A DNA stretch of 64,000 bases from Sipunculus nudus. Lineage: Eukaryota > Annelida > Sipuncula > Golfingiida > Sipunculidae. Below the pieces are notes generated by a model. That model saw nothing but the letters and a program-made list of their open reading frames with translations. It had not been told where the DNA came from and ran no database searches. Position 1 is the first letter of the stretch, and each line of letters opens with the position of its first letter. Positions 32,970-44,900 of this stretch are shown piece by piece. A program made the position numbers and the translations under genes. The stretch spans positions 47,795,797 through 47,859,796 of the forward strand of contig CM049321.1 of assembly GCA_026874595.1 (NCBI GenBank), written 5' to 3'.

Positions 32970-34609
32970 TTTAAATTGGTGGTCGGTAGTTATTCTAAAT
33001 ATTGGACATTCTTCTGCTCCCGCTTATTCAAAAAACATAATATTGATTTGTTTATACATATATATATATATATATATATATTCACACGAAATTCGAATTA
33101 TCCGCTCTCCCTGAGTTCAGCATTAATATGTTATACATTTAACTTTTTACATTTCACATATGCACGATACAGTTTAAGCTATCGATTGATATAGCTAATC
33201 AGTCAAAGTTTCTGGCAAGGCCACTAGGTTGTATCATCGATGTGCCAGGCCGTAATTCAATGTTAAACGTTTCATGTTTTTTTTAGCATTTAGATTCTAA
33301 AAATAAAGGAATAAACAGCTATTCTATTCTTTGTTATAGACTTTCTGATAGACTTTCTGTAAATGTGGCGGAACTTTTTGCTCCAGCTTAAGCGTAATAG
33401 TGTGTTACATCCAGGAAAAGAAAATAATCAACTTTAATTATTTGGTATCTTCCAGATAAGAAACACAGTAAACAGATTATCAGTTTATCGAACGTATAAT
33501 TGTGTCATATGGACATTATATTTGACAAAACACACCAATTTTTTTTTTATCAGAATGCAGCAATTAGCCCTTCATGATAATGTCACTGACAGATCATTAT
33601 CAATCATATTCGCAATTACACGAGGTTATGAAATTTATTTAATTGCAAAGTTATTCCTTGTTTGTGCGTGAATTAACATTAACCTACTATTTCGTTACAT
33701 TACACATAACATTTTAACCTCACATGTCGAGAAAATGTCAATGGTATTAGTGAGGGAAATCGTTATAGATCAGTTACATGTTTGATCCATGCATGGATAA
33801 ATAATATGACATGTTCCATTTGCTTCCTGAGCCCGGTAAGCTGAAAAATAAATATGGTGTGGACACAATTTAACTGACCTCAGTAGTTCATCAAAATGTA
33901 TAGTTCATATTGACTTGATAAGAGTGCGACTGGCTTCAAATGGCTTGAAAGAGTTTGCTCGTTTGACAATGTAACACAGTATGTGTTAAACGTACATCAA
34001 GATGATTGTAGCGTTTACATACTACATTGTTAACGCTTGTGGTTAAGTCAACCAAACAATAGAGTTCCCTTTGTAGATTGATTTTTTTTATTCTAGACAA
34101 GGTTGACTAATGTCGGCTCCATTAAGATTCACTAAGAATAATCCACTAAGTAAGGACCAACGCTCTGTCACTTAGTTCCAAACCGAAATGGTATTCTACA
34201 GATTTACATACTTTAGATATGTACAAGAATGAGGACAATAATTAGATAAGTCAACATAAAAATTAAATGGGGACGTCACATCAACCAGAAAGATCTTTCA
34301 TAAGTGGAAGCTTATTCAAACTAGGTTGAACATTATCGGTTCACTTAAACGTAGTGAAATTACTGTGTACATTTTTTTAGGGAAAATAGGTCCATTATTC
34401 TTGATTATGCATAACAGATAATGATTTGTTAGGAAAAGGGATGTTGGGTTGCATCATTACAAATTAATAATGTTATCTGGTACATGCACTAAGCAAATTA
34501 TGTTTCGTTTACAAGGAAGTTTCTCCGAGCATCTGAGGCTTCCGTCTCTCAGCCATTTATATAATATCCTCTCATGATAATGAGGCAGTTTCAGACTTCA
34601 TTTTGAGTG
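32970..34609. other. 5' flank of CTL-4
   Basis: Collinear with about 7,930-10,698 except that it lacks the 752 bp duplication. Carries the shared CCTCACATGTCGAGAAAATG block at 33,716. No ORF supported. Confidence 0.5.
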
Positions 34610-34941
34610 ATGTATCATGTATTTTGGTCCACTTTGTTACTGGAGGGATTGTTCCGCTTTGCAGAAAAAGGTATCACTTTATGTCAGTTCCACCTCTCCT
34701 CTTATAAAACAAGTGTACTCTATAGGCGCCAATAAAATACATTAATTTAAATATATGTTTGTTTCAGGCGTCATTACTTTCGGGTCCAGGAACTTCAGTT
34801 CGGCTGAAGTAGCAGGCAGAATGGTCAACAAACCGTTGCCAGCAAGTAAAAAGTCCTTGACCAGCTCATTACAAAACAGTAAATATTGTCTTTCTTTCAG
34901 GAAGAGGAGTTTTAACTGGACCTCTATCGGTGCAGAATCAA
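34610..34941 (+). pseudogene. CTL-4, 5'-end fragment of receptor gene (exons S and A only)
   Basis: S 34,610-34,670 encodes MYHVFWSTLLLEGLFRFAEK with donor G|GTATCA. A 34,768-34,941 (174 bp, phase 1-1) encodes GVITFGSRNFSSAEVAGRMV, then KYCLSFRKRSFNWTSIGAES. The frame is open but the helix Cys is Gly (VAGRM) and the Trp of YWLSF is Cys. No exon B to tail follows; the duplicated block ends at 36,420. It is the undamaged-frame sister of exons S2/A2 and shows where A2 lost its frame. Confidence 0.8.
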
Positions 34942-36000
34942 GTATGGATAGAACAACCATTGTAGGAATAGGACGCTAAAATATTTGTACAACATACACG
35001 TATTTGAAGTAATGTGTTGTCCAGACTTATAATATTATATTCAAATGCTGTTTGTAAATCGCTATGTATATAGAAAATGTAGATATATGTATGATTAACA
35101 ATGTATTAAAGCCATTATTAGTTGTTTAGTATGATAGTTTATCGATATATATATATATATGTGTGTGTGTGTGTATGTATGAGCTGCAGAAAGTAATTGT
35201 TGTGACTGGCTTTGATGGTTATTATTTGGTTGTATTTTATCTACATACCCATATTTTGGAGTGCAATTAGAGTCCAGCCCAGTGATCCAGCATATGCATC
35301 AAATTTCTGCTTTTTCCTGTGCGTTTATTCGACAGAAGCCAATAATTTCATGTTACGCTTGGTTGATCGCACAAACCATATGTAGTGTTTACTCTATTGA
35401 CAATTGTGCTCGCTGACCAGTAAACCAACAATGCACAGACTACTGGTTAAGAACTCTTGAACTCAGCTGAGAGTATCACGTGGGTCATTAAATGCATCAT
35501 CTACTCAGAATGTATACTAACTAAATTCTGCATGCTACAAGAATGCGGACTCACAAGGTTTTATCAGGCTAGCATTCATAACCCATAGGGGATGTAGGAG
35601 AGGTGCAAAACTACAACTACCCATACCAGTTACACCATTCTCTTCCCATAGGCGTACTTTTGATAAGAAACCTGAATTCTTCGGCTGAGTGGCTAACACG
35701 TCGAATCTGCGTGTTTTATGGTGACTTTATTCAGACTCTAATCATCCCTGGCAGATAGTCATATTGTCAGTCTTCTAAATCAGTACAAAATGCATTTTGG
35801 TAAAAATACAACCTGATGTTGCTAGTTGCAAATTACCATAAGAAAATTCCTTCCAGTTAAAATGCACAATCAGTCAAAAATAAAATAAAAACTTCAGATG
35901 ACTACGTCCTTGCAATGACATTGATGATAAAACTGAATATTTATTAACTTGAACCATCAGCTTCAAGTCCAGTCATGTTATTATTTGGGAAACTACTTTC
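34942..36000. other. Former intron A-B of CTL-4
   Basis: From 35,090 it is collinear with 11,560-12,550. Unlike the CTL-2 copy it lacks the (CA)n tract behind exon A. No gene. Confidence 0.5.
35143..35178. repeat. (TA)n(TG)n microsatellite
   Basis: Counterpart of 11,693-11,768, much shorter here. Confidence 0.9.
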
Positions 36001-36420
36001 CGCCAAAAACTGGTGTCATATTTGATAACAACATGAACATGATATGTCATATCAACAATATCTGCCTTTTTACAACTGAAGAACATTTCTGAAATCCGAA
36101 AAAAACTTAAATATACTTAACCCGCTACAGAGGCAATAGTTCATGTATTCATCTCGTCCAGGAGACAACTGTAACAGCCTGCTCTGTGGGGTACCTTCTA
36201 TTCAATTTTAGAAACTTCACCGTCCACAACGCTGCTGCCAGGTTGTTGCTTAGGATGAAGAAGTATGAGCACACGATCCAGTATAGAGTTATGTTTAGGC
36301 CTTTGCTGCTTACCTATACGCATTTTATGGTTTGCTTCCAAATTATCTGTCTGAACTGCTGGATATACAGATGCCTGTACGATTTTTAGGTCATGGTCTT
36401 TCAAAAGATTATTTATGCAC
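36000..36420 (+). mobile_element. L2-like LINE remnant, duplicate of 12.55-13.05 kb
   Basis: Carries VHNAAARLLLRMKKYEHTIQ and then YRVMFRPLLLTY, the same L2-type C-terminal pattern as the left copy, with its own set of frameshifts. Truncated at 36,420 by a fragment of the 2A-type LINE. Confidence 0.65.
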
Positions 36421-36810
36421 CTTAGTTGCCCAGTAAATTCAAGATGAGTTCATTTGAAACAAGCAATAATATGCTTGTTTTGGTAAACGTCTGTTTTACA
36501 TATGTAATATTTTACCCAGAAAACCTGCCATATTCACCTAACACAACCGGGTTAGGAGCCGCTAAATTAAAAAAATTATTTTGTACCCCCTCTATTTCCT
36601 CACAGTCATTCCATCCCCATATTTCACTACCATATAACAGTACTGACCCCACCATCAAATCGAACATATAAAACAGTTGTTGCGGAGTAACATATTTGCA
36701 TTTCAGCCAGTATCTTTTTATCATCCCAGCTGCTTTCTGTGCCTGATTTACCTTGTATTTTTGAGATATTGTCCATTTTCCAAAACTTGTGTATATTGTC
36801 CCAAGGTTTT
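36420..36810 (-). mobile_element. 2A-family LINE, second copy: ORF2 3' segment
   Basis: The minus-strand sequence matches 53,410-53,850 of the main LINE, including MIKRYWLKCKYVTPQQLFYM and GSEIWGWNDCEEIEGVQN. It breaks off at CCAAGGTTTT, where the Helentron-like element is inserted, and resumes at 39,243. Its 3' UTR and ORF2 C-terminus are missing at the 36,420 junction. Confidence 0.9.
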
Positions 36811-39242
36811 TAGCTCAGCTGACTTTCAGTCATGCTGGGCTATAGCGATGGGTCTTTGTCCGTCGTCCTTCCGTCTGTCCGTCCGGCCGGCCGTCCGTCC
36901 GTTAGCAGGGTACAAATCGTAACCATAGGGGCTAGGGCCATGAACCCTATGCAGTCTTAGAGGTTATAAAAAGATCTCCTTGCAAACCTGAAATTAGGTC
37001 ACTGCGACCTATATTCTCAAAGTTATGGGGTGTGTTTGCACCCCCCAGAAATAACTCTTTGAGACAAAATTTTCATCCCAAACCTTCCATCTTTCACATA
37101 CAGCTCACCTACCAACAGGGGAAGAACCATAATTTTTTTGAGGTCAAAAGGTCAAAGGTCAAGGTCACAGGAGCCTCTTCTTTGAAAAGCCTGTGGATGC
37201 ATTTTAAGCCAACCCTTTCATCCCAATTCTTTGATCTTTCACATACAGCTCACCTACTAAGTTGGAGAAGAATCCTATAGATTTTGAGGTCACAAGGTCA
37301 AAGGTCAGGGTCACAGGATCCACTTCTTTGAAAAGGTTGTGGACACATTTCAAGCTAGACTTTTCATTCCAAACCTTCCAGCACTGATATCGCTTCTCTG
37401 CCAACAGTGGAAAAGACCTGTTGATTTTGAGGTCAAAGGTCAAGTTCACAGCACCCACTTCTTGCGTGGAGTCATTTTCAGGCAAACTTTTCAATCTGTA
37501 CCTTCCATCTGTCAGATATGGCTTACCTACCAATAAGGGAAGAAGCCTATTGATGTTGAGGTCAAAAAGTCAAAGGTCAAGGTCACAATATTTAATTGTT
37601 CTAAATGCTTGTGAGCATATTTCAAGTGTTACTTTTCAACCGAAACCTTCAGTCTTTCACATATGCCACATCTATGCATCACTCAGTTTGACTCAAACTT
37701 CATATTTATGGGTCTTTTTGCTTGAATAAATAACTTATTGATTTTGGGGTCAGCTGGTCAGCAGGTTAAAGGTTGCAGGTCAAAGTTATTCACCCATTGG
37801 TTGCCAAGTAATTACACCAGATTTAAGTGGTTAGTAGTTACCCATCATTTAGAAAGAATCCAGTTGATATATGGGCAAAAGGCCAAGGTCATAGGTCAGG
37901 GATGTTCACAATTACTTATTTTATAGACCATCTCTATTTTTCTTGTATATATAACCATCCCACTCCAGCTGGTATATCTCCCTGTGTGGCTGTAATTGTG
38001 AGTGACACTGGTGACATATGACTCCCTTTTGTATCAGCCTATTAAGTGATAAGGCTCAGTGATAAGTACCTCGTTACTTCATAACAAAAACACTGTTGTC
38101 ACAATGCTTCAGCCAGGCACTAAGACTATGAGAGTATAGTATTAAGGTTTAGCTACTGATTTATAAGATGATGGGAACATTTTGCAGTTTATTTTATGGA
38201 ATCCTAGCAATAAACTTAGTTTCCTAGATATCTGAATATTTTAATATATATCACCACATATAAAAGCAAGTGTTTGTTCTCATAATATGTAGATGTGTAC
38301 CTTGATTTAGGATGGCTTTTTGTTTCATTTCAAGACTCTTAGTCATGCTTTCTGCATTTCTTTTCTTTCAGGTTTGGCAGTTTACCTACCCTGCTGACCC
38401 CATTGAAAAGCAGAGTGATAATAAAAAATATTGGACTTACACTTTTTACAATTGCATATCTATAAATCTGATAAGAGGGCCTGGACATGCCTTTTGAATT
38501 ATTTTGGGCATTCATTACTGGATAATTTGCCCAAAGTTTGGTCTCTTATTGGAGAATGTGGGATATCAAATGTCATACTTGTCAGAAATCCATTATGTCT
38601 GCCAGTTAGCCACCTTAGAAATTCTTTCTTTAGTGCAGTTTCAGTAATTTTTCTTTAATGTTTGGTCTGATTTAGAGAATGTTTGTTGTCTGATTTCAGA
38701 CTTGTCAGAAGTCCAATATGGCCACCAGGCAACCATCTTTTAATTCCTTTTGATCATATTATCTCAAGAACAGTTAAAGTGAATGCAGTTGGATGTATAT
38801 TTATGTAATCTTGTAAAGGTTTGGGTCAAATATTTCTGAATAAATATTACCATCATTTATAAAAGTGCAGTACAGTTGGCTTGTATTAAATAAAAATTCA
38901 TACAGAAGCACATGTTTCTCAATAATTCTTGCATGTATTTCCTTGATTTTTGCTATATATTTTGATCTTATATTTGCCCTTTGTGGTGTTCCTTTGAGAC
39001 TGACAGGTTTCAAGCAAGCTGTTGGAATAGTTCCTGATAGCTTAACAATCATGCATTTTCCTCAGACCATCAATTCACTGTGTTTTAACCAGACATAGGT
39101 GATATATATTTCTGTTGTCATAGAAAATTTTCAACAAATTGGCAAATTGGTTCTTCAAAATTTGACTGGAAGTTGTGAATCTCAGTCCATGATGTCACAG
39201 GTCATGCTTGGCAGCTGAGCGTCATGACCCATGGGTCACTTG
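36811..39242. mobile_element. Helentron/pearl-like non-autonomous element inserted in the LINE
   Basis: About 2.4 kb splits the LINE at a position uninterrupted in the main copy (CCAAGGTATTTATAATGAC at about 53,850). It lies between T and T, begins AGCTCAGCTGAC and ends CACTTGT. Near the ends are 9 bp inverted repeats (GCTCAGCTG at 36,813; CAGCTGAGC at 39,212). A perfect 14 bp palindrome TGACCCATGGGTCA at 39,225-39,238 sits just inside the right end. Terminal hairpin, subterminal inverted repeats, T|T target and internal tandem repeats match what is known of Helentron-associated elements, including bivalve pearl-type repeats. No Rep or helicase ORF is present. Class assignment is inference. 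Confidence 0.65.
37066..37690 (+). repeat. ~126-152 bp tandem repeat with AGGTCA arrays
   Basis: Five degenerate monomers start near 37,066, 37,218, 37,361, 37,487 and 37,636 with TTTCATCCCAAACCTTCCA then TCTTTCACATACAGCTCACC. Each of the first four has TTGAGGTCAAAAGGTCAAAG followed by GTCAAGGTCACAG-type sequence, so AGGTCA hexamers recur with 0-2 bp spacing. They are the core of the inserted element. Confidence 0.85.
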
Positions 39243-41150
39243 TTATAATGACTTGTCACCTGGATGTCATTTCCCATAAATTTCCACCTTTTATTATTTT
39301 CAACCCTGCCATCATTCCTAACGACCATGGCTTTTGTTTTACTCAGATTTACTTTCATACCATAATTCAGACAGAATTTTTCTAGAATTTTCTTCATGCT
39401 TTTGTAACTCAGGAACCGTATCGCCAAACAGCACTATATCATCTGTATACATTAAAAAAGACAGATTTGGCATTCCTTGTGATAAGAATATCCTCCTGTT
39501 ATTAAATTGTTTAACTTTTGTGTGCCTCTCCTGATATTTTTCATTGTGCGCCACATTTCATTGTTGGTATGACATGATATAAATTGTCCTGTTGTTTTCT
39601 TTTCAAACAGTTCACTTTTTTTATTTACAGGTTTCTATTAAAGAGTTCCTTCTTTCTTTGATAGTCAATAAAATTATTTTTTTGCTATCAGTCAATTTAG
39701 AATTATTAAAAGCTTTATATTTTGCTAGTCTTGCTGACTCGCATGCCAATTTCCACCACCTTCGTTGTTTGATACACTTCCTTTTAGTGTTGGACTTCTA
39801 TATAAACGTATTGTCTGCCATGTGCTGCATCATTTGTGCTGATATTTCAGCAGCCTTGTTACGATCATTGTTAACAATACCGTAAAAACACTAACGTTTC
39901 TTTAACTGTGTTATCTTTATCCCAACAGTAATGATAAGATTTTCTGTTTCTATACCGTACCCATACTATTTCTTCCTTTTCATCAAATTGATAAATGAAT
40001 TTGTATTTGTTGTAATTACCATTTCTGCTGCCACTGGAAAATGATCTAACATATTCATATTTAACATTGTGTGTTTATAAAATTTAGAGTATAACCTGGA
40101 ACTAACAATTATATAATAAATTTGGCTCTTGGACTAAGGATGAACAATATGTGTATGCACCTTGCATATCTGGATTGATACGACCATTTAATATTCTCAA
40201 GTTAAGCACTTTGCATAGTTCCTGCAGTGATTTGCCACATAATTGACTGTTTGATACTTACCATTTCTCTTAATTTAAAATTATTTAGGTATACAGCTAT
40301 TCCTAAATATTTTGTATCATCATCTCTCAGATAGTCTTGCAAATATCCTATTCTGGCGTTAAATTCCCCCATCATTATGATTTCCAAATCTTCATATTCA
40401 CATAACAATTCAGATATAATATATTCTAGTCTCATCAAAAACGCAGTATACAGCTCAATGTTTAGGTGCAATATATACAGACAGTAATAAAAACATCTTT
40501 CAACAGCCCCAGTCGATCCCCTTTTAAATAATATCAACATATCTGTATACCTGGTTATGACAGTCTTAATATAATCTTTGTACTAGTTTTTCACATAAAC
40601 CCTTTTACCCCCACTTTTTATATTTATACACCTCACTGCGGAATAGCCGGTATACCCATAGAATGAGCTCCTAAATTCTTGTGAATTTTCTGCCCATGTT
40701 TCAACAACTGTGATCACATCATTATTTAAAATAAGATGCCTCAATTCATTTTGCCATATATGTTTTCTTAGACCATTTGCATTCCAGGTTAGTAACCTAA
40801 AAGGTATCTTATCAACATGATTACTTACTGCTGTGGAACCTCTCTTAACTAATGTATTACTCAATAGCTCACCACGTTTTGTTGATTCTATGTTAGTAAA
40901 TTGGCCGTCAGCTCTGAGTCCCTTGTTTAATGTTTTAGTAAGAGTGCAAGACTGTGCGCTGTGCAGATAGGTCAGTGAATCACCTGAACACATGAGACAG
41001 AAACATAATTACTATCACCATCCTTATAAAAATGTAATTAATTGTCAGCATCAGTAATACCATTACCATTATTCACTGCTAATTTCAAACGAACAACAGT
41101 ATTACAAAGATTTGAAACATTTTGGTTCTTGTTATTAGCACATAGAAGAT
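39243..41150 (-). mobile_element. 2A-family LINE, second copy: ORF2 5' segment with internal deletion
   Basis: Resumes the copy interrupted at 36,810. It carries GMKVNLSKTKAMVV and MYTDDIVLFGDTV (YADD changed to YTDD), then jumps at about 39,515 from the match to 54,117 to the match to 54,974, deleting about 0.86 kb including the first reverse-transcriptase motifs. It then continues through the spacer and endonuclease (MMGEFNARIGYLQDYL, with GDFN changed to GEFN) to KIPFRLLTWNANGLRKHIWQ. It ends near 41,150, so ORF1 and the 2A leader are absent. Many frameshifts; dead. Confidence 0.9.
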
Positions 41151-41876
41151 ATTATGCATAGTGTGTTACAAACCGTGCAGTTAAAATAAGCAACTGTAAT
41201 TATTTATTTTCGTCCAGATAAGAAACGCAGCAAACATGTTAACAGTAAAGCTAACGTATAATTATGTCACACGCACACTACATATATGACAAAACAGACC
41301 AATTATGAGTAAAATGTACAAATTTTCCTGCGGTGATAATTACACACACAGATCATTATCAATAATATTCGCAATTACACCAGGTTATTATAACAGTTGA
41401 AATGACAACGCTCTTCCTTGTTTGTGCAATGATTTACATTAATTTATTATCTCGTAACATAATACGTACAACTTTAACCTTACATGTCACGAAATGACAC
41501 TAGTATTTGTGACGCAAATAGCCATAGCAGAGATATCCAACTAGTCACAATGTTAACAAATGTATGCAGACATGATATTATAATTTCATCTATCTTGACC
41601 TTCAACCACGTAAAATGGATCCATTAAAAAGAGTATCCATATGTTTTATCACATTCTGATTATTATCTTGGAATATGCTTTGGGGAAAATAATTTGATAG
41701 CAACGGGGATGCTAGTATCTGTCAATACAAATTACCAATGTTGTTTGGTGCATGCATTTATAAAAGAAATTTCGTTTACAAGGAAGTATCGATTTCGTAC
41801 GGGAAACATCCGTCTCTCGTTCATTTATCTCATATGCATGCTTTAAAAAAGTCAGTTTCAGGCTTTATGTGGAGTG
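41151..41876. other. 5' flank of CTL-5
   Basis: Aligns with the flanks of CTL-1, CTL-2 and CTL-4: the CCAGATAAGAAACGCAGCAA region at 41,216, the CCTTACATGTCACG region at 41,478 and the TGTTGTTTGGTGCATGCATT region at 41,738. Candidate promoter and 5' UTR. The ORF at 41,738-41,980 overlaps exon S in another frame and is not the protein. Confidence 0.5.
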
Positions 41877-41940
41877 ATGCATCATGTGCTGTGGTTCACT
41901 GTGTTACTGGATGTGTTGTTGTCTTGTTTTGCAAAAAGCG
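41877..41940 (+). CDS. CTL-5 exon S (signal peptide)
   Basis: MHHVLWFTVLLDVLLSCFAK plus Ser, ending at phase 1 donor G|GTATCA. The hydrophobic core VLWFTVLLDVLL and small residues before Lys suit a cleaved signal peptide. The intron to A is 107 bp, as in its paralogues. Confidence 0.8.
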
Positions 41941-44900
41941 GTATCATTTTATTTCAATACCCTTATCATTTTGCTTGTAAGTTTTAAGACCATAGTGCCG
42001 TAGAGAAACGTAATATACAAATCGGAAATTGTCAGTATATGTTTCAGATGCCATTGCTTACGAGGCAAGAAACTTCACTATGGCTGAAGAAACATGTAGA
42101 CTGGTGAACAAAACATTACCCCATGGACATCACATGAACTTCCCATTAGAAGAGAAAAAGTACTGGCTCTCGTTTAGAAAGAAGAGTTTCAATTGGACAT
42201 TTATTGATCAAGATTCAGGTAAAGTTGTTTTAAAATTATTATAATGTCTTCCAAATGTTTGTCTTTGTAAAATGAACAATAGGAACTTATATCTTCTAAA
42301 CTCATATTTGATGTTGAGGCGAACAACATCGTCAGTTAGTAACAGTAGTAGGTAAACAGAGAATTTAATTATGCTTTTTTCTTAAGTTTAATGCACATAT
42401 TGATATCAGGGTATGCAAGATATAGATCCAAAGGTTAACCAAAAAGCTTTAAACATAAACAATATAAAATAGTAAGCATCATATGACAAGTAAAATTAAG
42501 GGACTCTTTCCGTATGCCTGGATTCTTCAGATTTTTTAAGATGTCTAAGCAACAATTGTTTAAGACTAATCAGGAATATGCACCACACCATTTGGCAATG
42601 AATATTATAATCATTTCTTGTCTGTTTTCTCAGGAAAACCTATAATTAGGATTTTAGTTACTGCACCTGCCAAATAAAGTACGGCAGCTATAAGCAATTC
42701 TTCTTAGAATATATAAATAATTGGTTAATGTTATTTTACTTAATCCTAAAATGAGAATTTGATACAACTGACTGTCAGTTTAAATGACTGTTGGACAAAG
42801 TCATATTTATTTATTCTTTCAGGCGTCGTGCCGATCCCCAAAGCTGAAGGTGACTGTGCATACATCGGGTACAGTCGTATATATTCGACCTCTTGTTATC
42901 AGGAACTAGAATATGCTTGTATGTCCAAAGGTTGGTTGTTTGCAGCAGACGAAGTTTTAACAGTAACTCTTTTATTTCGTACACAAACATAACCAAGACT
43001 ATTCTTAGACATGAAATGAAACCGCCAGACGTTCTACCGCTTCCCTAATAAAGCAAGCTTCACTAGCGAGTCCAGTGGGAAAGTTTTTGTGTGTCCGGTT
43101 ACATTCACCCCATCTCCGAGGACGTTTTGTCCCCAGAACGTGGGATCGATACTAGGGTCACACACGTGATCTGGGTGGGGCCTCATGCCACGACACCAAC
43201 TCCCCAGATCCCACCGCTGCCACCATTAGTAACGGGTAAAAATAGAAACCAGGCCCGAATGTGGGTTTGAACCCGTGACCAGTGACACACAAGTCAGACG
43301 ATCTACCGCCTCGCTAATAAAGCAAGCTTCACTAGCGAGGCCAGTAAGAACGCTTTTGTGTGTCCGGTTACATTTATATTCGAGGAAATATTATTATGAT
43401 GTAGTTCACCGCGGGCAATGATGTATAAATCATGCTTTTTGATGCAACACACATGCTGTGACACGCTTTCACATTTTTTTTGGATCCAGGATCCTGTATT
43501 CCTTGTCACGGAGGAACATGCATTCAGACAACGGATGCCTGTGTACATTTCATATTAGAGAAGGTAAATTGGTACAGAGCTTACCATTTGTGTAAAATCT
43601 TAGGTTGGGACATGTTAATCCCTATCGTAACATCTTTGAGATCCCCAATGGACGGCCACTCATATTGGATAGGTCTCCGAAAGTCCGAATGGTTTCACAA
43701 TGATCAGCCAGGTAATAATCTTGTTTTTCATTTGCCATTAAGATACAATTTACTTTCCCCTATCTCTGCCCAGATTAGAATATAACCTTTTATCCCTTTA
43801 AAGTTTTTAGATATTTTAAATATAAATTTTACTTGATATGTTTTGTTTGTGTTTAGCATATTGTGCGTGTTTTTATAATTTTATAATTTACACAAATATA
43901 AAAAAAAATATTTGGAAAATGATTTGTTTTCGTTTAAATAAAGAAAACTTAGTAAAGTAGATTTTATTTGTCGAGTTTTACAGTGAATAGCAGTATAAGA
44001 ATATTTTGGTATTACTGCAGTGAGAAATTTTAAAGAATCAAAATGGGTATCGGCAGAGAGAGGAATCGACTACAACAGCGCCACCTGTGCTGTAACTTAT
44101 GAAACTTTTTGGGAACCAGTTCCATGTGATTCTTTCTTCCACACCATTTGTGTTGGCAGTGGTGAGTATCATTGATTTCATTGAAAAACCTTTTAATTAT
44201 GATATATCTGACTAAAATTACTTCATTATTTTTCTCGTTTGTTCTTTTCCTCACAGGATATAATTATTTTAATAGGCTTGCCCTAAATAAGCCAGCATAA
44301 AGTGGGTAGCAATTTTGAAGTTATATTCGAAAGGGATACATCTATGATCTGCGAGATAGGCGCATTTTGGAGTGGCTTAATTGAACTTTGAACTGTATAA
44401 GACCACCTTTCATTATGATACACTGTCTTCTTAAGAGGCGGGGATAGGAAAGCTGGCTCTCTTTCTAAATGAAAGTGTGCCATTTAGTGTCTGTTAGAGA
44501 GCCAACATAAATTTCCCCAAGCAACCAAACAGTGGAACCGCACAAGTATGGACAATTTTGGTAAATGGCAAACGGGTCTTTTTATGGTTGATCCTATTTG
44601 TGACAGTCTTACCTTGCACCTTCCTAGCCTGTAATATGCCTTGATGTTTGTGTCAACAAAAGGTTACACGTGACAGAGCAGTCATCGTGTTGAATGTGTA
44701 TAGCGTGTTGTTACAATATACTTGAACAATGCTAAATTAGGTATGAGTACATATAAATGAAATCCCGCATTGAAGGAGAAAGTAACACTGTCGGTAGATA
44801 ACCGGTGCTAAGTTTACAGCAATATATTGATAATTATGAACACCTTCATTATCCGCGCAGAACGGTAAGCAATCAAGAGTCACCTTCGATCTATTTTGTT

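Larger units (their letters stand above)
25550..36420 (+). repeat. Segmental duplication, right copy (CTL-3 plus CTL-4)
   Basis: This is the partner of 1,860-13,050. It keeps the S, A, B and C exons that the left copy lost in CTL-1, so the two copies together document the ancestral order. It has lost about 0.6 kb of the E/TM region of CTL-3. It ends abruptly inside the L2-like remnant at about 36,420, where a fragment of the 2A-type LINE begins. That abutment explains why CTL-4 has no exon after A. Divergence is substantial, with many substitutions and indels, so the duplication is not recent. Confidence 0.85.

Noticed and set aside
32752-33194. Overlapping ORFs on both strands
   Set aside because: Translations of TA microsatellites.
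36677-37926. Several + and - ORFs over the tandem repeat
   Set aside because: They follow the repeat period in different frames with no consistent protein; the region is a non-coding mobile element core.
41738-41980. 80-residue ORF ahead of CTL-5
   Set aside because: Overlaps exon S in another frame. The frame conserved across CTL copies with a shared donor is the signal peptide starting at 41,877.
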